Origin: Pseudomonas fluorescens
GTDB lineage: Bacteria > Pseudomonadota > Gammaproteobacteria > Pseudomonadales > Pseudomonadaceae
DNA: 64,000 nucleotides
Direction: 5' to 3'
Assembly: GCF_902497785.1 (NCBI RefSeq)
Contig: NZ_CABVHK010000005.1
Coordinates: 62,001-126,000 of the forward strand
Shown here: positions 57,753 through 64,000 of the stretch, piece by piece
How positions within the stretch are numbered: the first letter of the stretch is position 1
Layout: the number at the start of each line of letters is the position of its first letter
Made by a program: the position numbers and the translations under genes
The notes under the pieces: generated by a model
What the model saw: the letters and a program-made list of their open reading frames with translations, nothing else
Databases searched by the model: none
Told to the model about the DNA's origin: nothing

Positions 57753-57864
57753 AGATCAAAAGATCGCAGCCTGCGGCAGCTCCTACAATGTCCCGGTACA
57801 TCCGCGTATTCGCGGGCGGCCTTGGTCCCCGTAGGGGCTGCCGAAGGCTGCGATCTTTTGATCT
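57753..57864. repeat. REP doublet (REPIN) 9, right of the RAYT gene
   Basis: AGATCAAAAGATCGCAGCCTGCGG leads into CAGCTCCTACAATG. The inverse GTAGGGGCTGCCGAAGGCTG is followed by CGATCTTTTGATC. With the doublet at 57112 it flanks the RAYT gene on both sides. Confidence 0.9.
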
Positions 57865-57941
57865 TGTTCTGCTGCACGATCGAACCCGCCCGCGGTCGTA
57901 ATCTTCACGAAGTGCCGCACGTTTGAAATTGTGGAGATCCA

Positions 57942-59438
57942 ATGAGCCAGGACGTCCTGACCACCGACACCAATCGCCGCCAGTTACAGCAGATCATCGC
58001 CGGCCTCTCTGACGGCGTGATCCTGCTTGAGTCCGATCAAACCATTCTCTGGGCCAATGACGCGGCACTGGCGATGCACGGTGTCAGTCAAATCAGCGAA
58101 CTGGGCGCCAATGCCAAGGAATACGCCAAGCGCTTCACCTTGCGCTATCGCAACAATCATCTGGTCCCGGTGGAGAATTACCCCATCAACCGCGTGGCGC
58201 GCGGCGAGGCATTCAGCGATGTGTTGGTGGACGTAACGCCGGCCAACGACGAAGAACGCAGTTGGGTCCACAACGTACGAAGCCTGGTGCTGACCAACTA
58301 CGGCGGTGAGCCGGAATCGCTGGTCTTGATCATGGATGACGTCACCGAGTGGGCGAGTGCCGAGCAGCGTTTCGAGAAGACCTTCAACGCTAACCCGGCC
58401 CCGGCGGTGATCTGTCGGCTCAGTGATTTGCGCTACATCAAGGTCAATGCGGGTTTTCTGGAAATGACCGGCTACACCCGCGATCAGGTCATCGGCGTCT
58501 CGACCTATGAACTGGACATTCTCGAAGGCGCCGAAAAGAAGGAGCTGGCCATCGAGCGTTTGCGTGAGCACGCCACCATTCCGCAGATGCAGGCGGTACT
58601 GAAAGTGGCGCAGGGCGGTAGCAAACAGGTGATCGTCGCCGGGCAACCGCTTGAACTTAACGATGAAGATTGCATGCTGTTTTCCTTCGTCGACATGGAG
58701 CCCCGTTACAAGGTTGAAGTCGCGTTGCGCCAAAGCGAAGAACGTTTCGCCAAGGCTTTTCGCCTGAGCCCGGTGCCCATTCTGGTGTGCGGTGCTGGCG
58801 ATCAAGTGGTGCTGGACGTTAACGAAGCCTTCCTCGACACCCTCACGTATCCCAGCGAAGAAGTGCTGGGCAAGACCCTCGCCGAAATCGATTTCATCCA
58901 TGACAAGGGTGCGCGTAATCGTCTGTTCTCGGCGCTGGAAAAAGCCGGCAGCCTGGATCGCATCGATGTGCGGATTCGCAGGAAAGACGGTGAACTGATC
59001 GATTGCACGATTTCCGCCGACACCGTGAACATTCAGGACAACCCTTGCTACTTGTTGGTGTTGATGAACATCACCGAGCGCAAGCGCACCGAGCTGGAAC
59101 TTGTCGCAGCGATAGAAGAGGTGATGAAAGATGCTTCGTGGTTCAGCCGCACGCTGATCGAAAAACTCGCCAATGTGAAAAGTGTCAATTCACCCAAACT
59201 GCCCAGCGTGTCCTTCACCGAGCTCACGGGTCGCGAGCGCGATGTGCTGGGTTTGATCTGCGAAGGCCTGGCCGACAAGGAAATCGCCGCGCGCCTGAAA
59301 CTGGCACCGAATACCGTGCGCAATCACGTCGCAACGGTGTATTCCAAACTCGACGTGCACAGTCGCAGCGAAGCCATTGTGTGGGCGCGAGAACGCGGAT
59401 TGTTCTCCAGTTCACGCCGATCGAGGGGTCAGCGTTAA
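57942..59438 (+). CDS. PAS-domain sensor regulator with LuxR-type DNA-binding domain
   Basis: The 498-residue protein has three PAS modules, near residues 12-135, 143-260 and 262-380; each has patterns such as YIKVNAGFLEMTGYTRDQVI or LDVNEAFLDTLTYPSEEVLG. A LuxR-type HTH closes the protein at about 425-490, with LTGRERDVLGLICEGLADKE. No kinase or receiver domain is present, so the PAS signal would act directly on DNA binding. Signal and targets are unknown. Promoter lies after the REP doublet. Confidence 0.85.
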   Translation: MSQDVLTTDTNRRQLQQIIAGLSDGVILLESDQTILWANDAALAMHGVSQISELGANAKEYAKRFTLRYRNNHLVPVENYPINRVARGEAFSDVLVDVTPANDEERSWVHNVRSLVLTNYGGEPESLVLIMDDVTEWASAEQRFEKTFNANPAPAVICRLSDLRYIKVNAGFLEMTGYTRDQVIGVSTYELDILEGAEKKELAIERLREHATIPQMQAVLKVAQGGSKQVIVAGQPLELNDEDCMLFSFVDMEPRYKVEVALRQSEERFAKAFRLSPVPILVCGAGDQVVLDVNEAFLDTLTYPSEEVLGKTLAEIDFIHDKGARNRLFSALEKAGSLDRIDVRIRRKDGELIDCTISADTVNIQDNPCYLLVLMNITERKRTELELVAAIEEVMKDASWFSRTLIEKLANVKSVNSPKLPSVSFTELTGRERDVLGLICEGLADKEIAARLKLAPNTVRNHVATVYSKLDVHSRSEAIVWARERGLFSSSRRSRGQR

Positions 59439-59612
59439 GGTGCAAATGCACCAGTTCAGGTAGTGCAAATACGTGTTTTGGTCGGGCGCCATGGTTCCTA
59501 GTCTGTAAGGATGCGACACGAGTCTTCGTGTCCCTTCGAAACGAGCCAAGGAATCCTCCATGATCATGTGCGCAGAGCACTGGTTTAACCACCGCCGCCA
59601 AGGTGAATCGCA

Positions 59613-59864
59613 ATGATTTCCCTGGCGCAATTACGCCTGCAACTGGAGCGCAGTTTTGCGCCGTTGGCCTGCGAGTGCACGCTCACGGGGGATCACTCGT
59701 TGACCGTCAAGCTTTACCACCCGGTATCCGGGCAGGTCGACCTCGTGGTCAGCGGGCTGAGTGTAACCACACTCGGAACGCCCGACGCCTTGCAGGCGCT
59801 GGTTGAAGAACTCCGCTACGAACTCGAAAGCAACACGTTGAACCGTCCAGGTGCGGTCCTGTAG
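59613..59864 (+). CDS. DUF1652 family protein
   Basis: The 83-residue protein matches the Pseudomonas DUF1652 family: MISLAQLRLQLERSFAPLAC and the repeated strand-like segment SVTTLGTPDALQALVEELR. It has no signal peptide or membrane segment. Members are common in fluorescent pseudomonads, and their role is unknown. The ATG follows AAGGTGAATCGCA. The preceding 174 bases hold no gene. Confidence 0.8.
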   Translation: MISLAQLRLQLERSFAPLACECTLTGDHSLTVKLYHPVSGQVDLVVSGLSVTTLGTPDALQALVEELRYELESNTLNRPGAVL

Positions 59865-60066
59865 GCGCTGCGGGGCGGCAATCCCACTGGCTGGCGATTG
59901 CCAATCAATCCTTTCCCATGACCCGGCAGGGTTGGGCGTTTGCTGGCATTGACGCCCGACTGAGCTATAACGAATACGAAGGTAATTCTCTGTGACCGGC
60001 CCGCAATCATGGGTTGATATCGTTCATGTCACGGAAACCTCCCACTCCCTTATCGCGGGTCAGCCT

Positions 60067-60288
60067 ATGAACAGTCTTGGGAAACGCGTTTTATTGCCAG
60101 TGTCACTCGCTTTCTGCGCAGTCGTCCTTAACGGTTGCGCCAGCCCACCCCCGCCGCCTCCGGTCGCACCGCCACCCCCTGTTGAACGCACTTGCGAGAC
60201 CGTCGACAAAACCGACGTGATGGGCGACGCGAGGGCCGAGGGGCAGGTGACAAGAGAGACCACACTGACCCGCTGCGTGACTCAGTAA
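60067..60288 (+). CDS. Small putative lipoprotein
   Basis: The 73-residue product has a signal peptide with the lipobox VLNGC at the end of a hydrophobic stretch, LLPVSLAFCAVVLNGC. A proline run of PPPPPPVAPPPPV follows, and then a short polar domain with two cysteines. It is probably anchored in the outer membrane. The start at 60067 (MNSLGKR) puts the signal peptide at the N-terminus; the longer frame to 59992 is unlikely. Function unknown. Confidence 0.68.
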   Translation: MNSLGKRVLLPVSLAFCAVVLNGCASPPPPPPVAPPPPVERTCETVDKTDVMGDARAEGQVTRETTLTRCVTQ

Positions 60289-60418
60289 TTTTTCTTGCGC
60301 TCCAGGCCATTCCCAAACCGGATTGGCCTGGACGCGATTGCTTGTGTAAACGTTCTTTAATCGCGATGAGTTCAGATAGAGCTGTCGGATCTGACAGGAG
60401 TTGGTTGAGACACGGCCC

Positions 60419-61186
60419 TCAGGACAAAAACCCCCCATCCACATTCAACGAAACCCCAGTCGTATAACTCGACGCATCACTCGCCAGATACAAAACTGCC
60501 CCGGCCATTTCACTCGGATCCGCCACGCGCTTCAACGGAATCTGCGCCAGCGCGGTCTTCAAAATCGCATCGTTTTTCACCAGCGCCGAGGCAAACTTGG
60601 TATCAGTCAACCCCGGCAACAACGCATTGCAACGAATCCCGAATTGCGCACATTCCTTGGCGAACACTTTGGTCATGTTGATCACGGCCGCTTTGGTCAC
60701 CGAGTAGATACCCTGGAAAATCCCTGGCGAGATGCCGTTGATCGAAGCGACGTTGATGATGCTGCCGCCACCGTTGTCGCGCATCAGCTTGCCGGCTTCG
60801 ACGGACATGAAGAAGTAGCCGCGGATGTTGACGTCGACGGTTTTCTGGAAGGCGCCGAGGTCGGTGTCGAGGACGTTGCAGAATTGCGGGTTGGTTGCGG
60901 CGTTGTTGACCAGGATGTCGAGGCGGCCGAATTGTTCGCGGATGCCGGCGAAGACCTGGCTGATCTGCTCCATTTCGCCGATGTGGCAGGCAACGGCAGT
61001 GGCTTTGCCGCCGGCGGCGATGATGGCGTCGGCGACGTGCTGGCAGCCTTCGAGTTTGCGGCTCGAGACGATGACGTGGGCGCCTTGCTGGGCCAGCAGT
61101 TTGGCGATGGCTTCACCGATGCCGCGGCTGGCGCCGGAGACGAAAGCGATCTTGCCGTCGAGGTCGAACAACTGAGTCTTGGACAT
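60419..61186 (-). CDS. Short-chain dehydrogenase/reductase
   Basis: The 255-residue protein has the cofactor motif SGASRGIGEAIAK, the NNAA motif in ILVNNAATNP, and the catalytic Ser-Tyr-Lys set in INVASINGIS and YSVTKAAV. It ends SLNVDGGFLS in family style. It follows the phosphotransferase gene on the same strand after 37 bases, so they probably form an operon. This pairing occurs in fatty-acid or hydroxyacid degradation loci, but no acyl-CoA dehydrogenase is in the window. Substrate unknown. Confidence 0.88.
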   Translation of the reverse strand: MSKTQLFDLDGKIAFVSGASRGIGEAIAKLLAQQGAHVIVSSRKLEGCQHVADAIIAAGGKATAVACHIGEMEQISQVFAGIREQFGRLDILVNNAATNPQFCNVLDTDLGAFQKTVDVNIRGYFFMSVEAGKLMRDNGGGSIINVASINGISPGIFQGIYSVTKAAVINMTKVFAKECAQFGIRCNALLPGLTDTKFASALVKNDAILKTALAQIPLKRVADPSEMAGAVLYLASDASSYTTGVSLNVDGGFLS

Positions 61187-61223
61187 GGGGTTTCCTTATT
61201 GTTGGAGGCCAATCAGGGCGCGA

Positions 61224-62291
61224 TCAGAGCGTGGATTTCTGGATGACCTGCAAGCTCATCTGCTCCAGCAGTTTGTTCATGTGGATGAACTGCGCGAAGC
61301 GTTTGTCCTGGGTCTGGCCATGGAAAAAGCGGTAGTAGATCTGCTGCACGATACCGGCGAGGCGGAACAGGCCGTAGGTGTAGTAGAAGTCGAAGTTGTC
61401 GATCTGGATGCCCGAGCGTTCGGCGTAGTAGTCGACGAATTCGCGGCGGGTGAGCATGCCCGGCGCGTGGCTCGGCTGGCGGCGCATCAATTGCACCGGC
61501 GCCGGGTCGTTGGCTTCGATCCAGTAGGCGAGGGTGTTGCCCAGGTCCATCAGCGGGTCGCCGAGGGTGGTGAGTTCCCAGTCGAGCACGCCGATGATTT
61601 GCATCGGGTTGTCCGCGTCGAGGATCACGTTGTCGAAGCGGTAGTCGTTGTGCACGATGCTCGATGTCGGGTGATCGGCGGGCATTTTGTCGTTGAGCCA
61701 GGCTTTCACGGCTTCCCACTGCGGCGCATCGGGGGTCAGGGCTTTCTCGTAGCGCTCGCTCCAGCCTTTGATCTGCCGCGCGACGTAGCCTTCGGGCTTG
61801 CCGAGGTCACCGAGGCCGTAGGCTTGGTAGTCAACCCGGTGCAGCTCAACGAACTTGTCGATAAAGCTTTTGCACAGGGCTTCGGTTTTCTCTGAATCGA
61901 GGCCCAGTTCCGCTGGCAGTTCCGAGCGCAGGATGATCCCGTTGACCCGTTCCATCACATAGAACTCGGCGCCGATCACCGACTCGTCGGTGCAATGCAC
62001 GTAGGCTTTCGGGCAATACGGAAAACCGTCGCGCAATTGATTGAGAATGCGAAATTCACGGCCCATGTCGTGGGCAGACTTGGCCTTGTGACCGAACGGC
62101 GGCCGGCGCAGGACGAATTCCTGTTCGGGGTATTCCAGCAGGTAGGTGAGGTTCGACGCACCGCCAGGGAACTGGCTGATCTGCGGTAAGCCACTCAGGC
62201 CCGGTATGTGCGCCTTGAGGTAGGGATCGATCAGGCTGGCATCGAGTTCTTCGCCGGAGCGGATACGGGTGGATTGGTCAGTAAGCGCCAT
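61224..62291 (-). CDS. Phosphotransferase (APH-like, ACAD10 N-terminal type)
   Basis: The 355-residue protein has the aminoglycoside-phosphotransferase-like fold of the ACAD10/LvaA group: the glycine loop FPGGASNLTYLLE and FVLRRPPFGHKAKSAHDMGR. The catalytic HNDYRFDNVILD is followed by the metal motif VLDWELTTLGDPLMDLG. Members phosphorylate hydroxyacyl-CoA intermediates. The SDR gene follows at 37 bases. The cognate hydroxyacid pathway is unknown. Confidence 0.88.
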   Translation of the reverse strand: MALTDQSTRIRSGEELDASLIDPYLKAHIPGLSGLPQISQFPGGASNLTYLLEYPEQEFVLRRPPFGHKAKSAHDMGREFRILNQLRDGFPYCPKAYVHCTDESVIGAEFYVMERVNGIILRSELPAELGLDSEKTEALCKSFIDKFVELHRVDYQAYGLGDLGKPEGYVARQIKGWSERYEKALTPDAPQWEAVKAWLNDKMPADHPTSSIVHNDYRFDNVILDADNPMQIIGVLDWELTTLGDPLMDLGNTLAYWIEANDPAPVQLMRRQPSHAPGMLTRREFVDYYAERSGIQIDNFDFYYTYGLFRLAGIVQQIYYRFFHGQTQDKRFAQFIHMNKLLEQMSLQVIQKSTL

Positions 62292-62434
62292 GCTTATCCC
62301 TTCTACTTATTCTGGAGGCCTGAAACTATTGGCTAATCTAATGCGCGCATCCGGCACCCACAACCGCGATCAGCTCTTATAGGCGTGCGTGTTGCCGGGC
62401 AATCATTGCTTTTGATACAGCCGTTTGAATTGTC

Positions 62435-63397
62435 CTACAGCGCTTTGTCCAGGGAGGCTGGCAGGTTGACCGGGGTGAGCACCGGTTCGCCGGTGAAGAA
62501 CGCCATCAGGTTGCGACCGACCAGTTCGACGGTGCCTTGGGTCGCTTCCGGCGACAGGCCGGCGACATGCGGTGTGAGAAGGACGTTGCTCAAGGCTTTC
62601 AGGCCTTCGGGCACCTGGGGTTCGTGATCGAACACATCCAGCGCCGCGCCGGCAATGCGTCGTTGCTCCAGAGCGCTGATCAGATCAACGGTCGAAACCA
62701 CGCTGGCCCGGGCGATGTTGACGAGAAATCCATTGGGGCCCAGCGCATCCAGCACCGCTCGGTTGATCAGGCTCCGGGTGCCCAGTCCGCCGGGTGTCGC
62801 CACCACCAGGAAATCCGATGTACGCGCGAGTTCGGTCGGTGTCGAGCAGAAGCTGTATGGCACGTCGCTGCGGTGCTGACGGTTGTGGTAGTTGATCGAC
62901 ATGTCGAAGCCGTTGGCCGCGCGTTTGGCGATGGCCATGCCGACGGCACCGAGACCGAGGATGCCCAGGCGTTTGCCGGCGAGGGAAGGGCGCATGATCT
63001 TCGGCCACTCGCCGCGGCGGACGGCGGCGTCGCAGCGAGGAATGTCCCGCACCAGCGAGAGCAACATGGCCATGGCGTGGTCGGCGACCGAAGACGCATT
63101 GACCCCGGCGCCGTTGGTCACCGTCAGGCCCCGGTCAGCGGCGGCTTGCAGGTCGACGTGTTCATAGCCGGCGCCGATCACGCAAATGATCTTCAGCGCC
63201 GGCAGTGCCGCGATTTCGTCAGCGTATAAACCCAGCGGGCCGCGCGTCAGTACCGCGTCGATCCGTGCGCCATGGGTGGCAATGGCCTCGGCGCGCTCGG
63301 CCGGGGTGGGGGCCAGAATCAGGTGAAAGCCCTGATGTTCGAGAATCGGAAGGTAATCATTGATGGTTTCAACCAGAACAAGAACAGTTGCGGGCAT
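62435..63397 (-). CDS. D-2-hydroxyacid dehydrogenase family protein
   Basis: The 320-residue protein has the NAD-binding motif GLGAVGMAIAKRAANGFDM, the catalytic arginine in LVNIARASVVST and the HVAG catalytic histidine in NVLLTPHVAGLSPEAT. An N-terminal substrate domain precedes the split Rossmann fold. Such enzymes reduce glyoxylate, hydroxypyruvate or related keto acids. The start at 63397 follows GGAG; the longer frame to 63415 is not needed. It is adjacent to a TetR gene on the same strand, with a short gap. Confidence 0.88.
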   Translation of the reverse strand: MPATVLVLVETINDYLPILEHQGFHLILAPTPAERAEAIATHGARIDAVLTRGPLGLYADEIAALPALKIICVIGAGYEHVDLQAAADRGLTVTNGAGVNASSVADHAMAMLLSLVRDIPRCDAAVRRGEWPKIMRPSLAGKRLGILGLGAVGMAIAKRAANGFDMSINYHNRQHRSDVPYSFCSTPTELARTSDFLVVATPGGLGTRSLINRAVLDALGPNGFLVNIARASVVSTVDLISALEQRRIAGAALDVFDHEPQVPEGLKALSNVLLTPHVAGLSPEATQGTVELVGRNLMAFFTGEPVLTPVNLPASLDKAL

Positions 63398-63509
63398 GCT
63401 GAGCTCCTGTGGCACGAATATCCCTAGAGATTGCTGGCTTCAAAACGCGTTGGCGGTTAGCGAAAATAGCAGCGCTGCCAGATGATCATAGCGGAACACT
63501 GGGCAGAGG

Positions 63510-64000
63510 TTATTCAGCTTTCAGAAAGGTTTGCGCGGCCTGAAGAATCTCGTCCGACAGCGGGTCCCCACGGGTGGCGCGTGCCAGTGTCAGAGCGCCG
63601 ACCATCAGCGAATACTGCACCAGCGCCTGCTGACGGTCGCGGGCCTCATCGCCGGTGTCCATCAGGGGCGCGAGCGTGTCTATCAGGGCACCGAGGCCGT
63701 CCATGAAGGTTTGACGCAGGGCGCTGTCGGCGGCTTCGTGGCACATGTCCCCGGCAAACGCCACCACCGGGCAGCTGTCGCCCGGATTGTCGCGGCTGAC
63801 GGCCGACAGGTAGGGTTCGATCACGGCCAGGCGAGCGGCATTCTTGTCCTCGTTGGCGGCAATCCAGGCGTTCCAGCGCTCTGTCGATTGGGCGAACGCA
63901 CGACCGCTGGCCTCCCGGGCCAACGCTTCCCTGGACTCGAAATGCCCGTAGAAGCCGCCATGAGTCAGGCCCGCCGCCGCCATGACGTCAATGACGCTGA
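63510..64000 (-). CDS. TetR/AcrR-family regulator, 5' end outside the window
   Basis: The minus-strand frame is open to the window edge; the visible part has HTH helices in VMAAAGLTHGGFYGHFESREAL and a ligand domain with SCPVVAFAGDMCHEAADSAL. The first HTH helix and the start codon lie beyond base 64000. The ATG at 63983 is internal, because homology extends upstream of it. It may regulate the 2-hydroxyacid dehydrogenase gene, which is downstream on the same strand. Confidence 0.85.
   Translation of the reverse strand, partial: SVIDVMAAAGLTHGGFYGHFESREALAREASGRAFAQSTERWNAWIAANEDKNAARLAVIEPYLSAVSRDNPGDSCPVVAFAGDMCHEAADSALRQTFMDGLGALIDTLAPLMDTGDEARDRQQALVQYSLMVGALTLARATRGDPLSDEILQAAQTFLKAE

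Noticed and set aside
60302..60331. CCAGGCCA/TGGCCTGG inverted repeat after the lipoprotein gene
   Set aside because: The 14-base loop and lack of a T run make an intrinsic terminator doubtful, and it could be chance.

Overview
The window reads as chromosomal DNA of a Pseudomonas of the fluorescens/putida type. The grounds are the high GC content, the bkdR-bkdA1A2B-lpdV order, the OprD-family porin, a DUF1652 gene, the short orphan Rhs protein, and many REP-like palindromes with GTAGGAGCTGCC...GATCTTTTGATC arms. No rRNA, tRNA, CRISPR array, prophage or complete insertion sequence was found. Species assignment is inference.

Layout. 1-5000: a ProA-like dehydrogenase (5' end at the window edge), an HTH regulator with two palindromic operators and a broken downstream ORF, a glutathione S-transferase and two overlapping LysR paralogues. 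5100-12400: a PNPOx/FNR/2Fe-2S fusion reductase, small hypothetical genes, a GNAT, a second GST, topB behind a LexA-like box, and a DUF427 gene. 12400-19500: lldD, an MHS-type transporter, a GMC oxidoreductase with a divergent LysR, and an AlkC-like glycosylase. 19600-23800: a CPA2 antiporter, an RcnB-like protein, a protealysin-like protease overlapping its emfourin-type inhibitor, and an FKBP isomerase. 23800-25720: a lower-GC toxin/immunity pair bracketed by an 83-bp imperfect repeat of the FKBP 3' end. 25740-30100: an SDR, a D-cysteine desulfhydrase-like enzyme, and a radical-SAM/DNA-metabolism gene pair behind a LexA-like box. 30100-37000: ilvE and the branched-chain keto-acid dehydrogenase operon with divergent bkdR. 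37000-39800: persulfide-dioxygenase-like MBL protein, TauE-type exporter, aldose epimerase. 39880-46130: a uronate module (TRAP transporter, lactonase, uronate dehydrogenase, porin). 46440-47700: copC-copD. 47800-57110: reductive pyrimidine catabolism (RutR-like regulator, preT-preA, hydA, NCS1 permease, ureidopropionase), interrupted by a broken orphan rhs gene. 57200-64000: a RAYT transposase between two REP doublets, a PAS-LuxR regulator, small genes, an SDR/phosphotransferase pair, a 2-hydroxyacid dehydrogenase and a truncated TetR gene.

How genes work together. In the uronate module the porin and TRAP system import the sugar acid, Udh oxidises it to a lactone and the SMP-30 protein opens the lactone; matching GTCGTAC(G/A)AC boxes precede both transcription units. 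In the pyrimidine cluster PreT-PreA reduce uracil or thymine, HydA opens the ring and the M20 hydrolase releases the beta-amino acid. IlvE supplies the branched-chain keto acids that the Bkd complex oxidises.

The best candidates for something new are the toxin/immunity cassette at the FKBP 3' end, whose C-terminal toxin domain I cannot name, and the LexA-box-controlled radical-SAM pair. The operator-HTH-broken-ORF locus and the broken orphan rhs gene come next.
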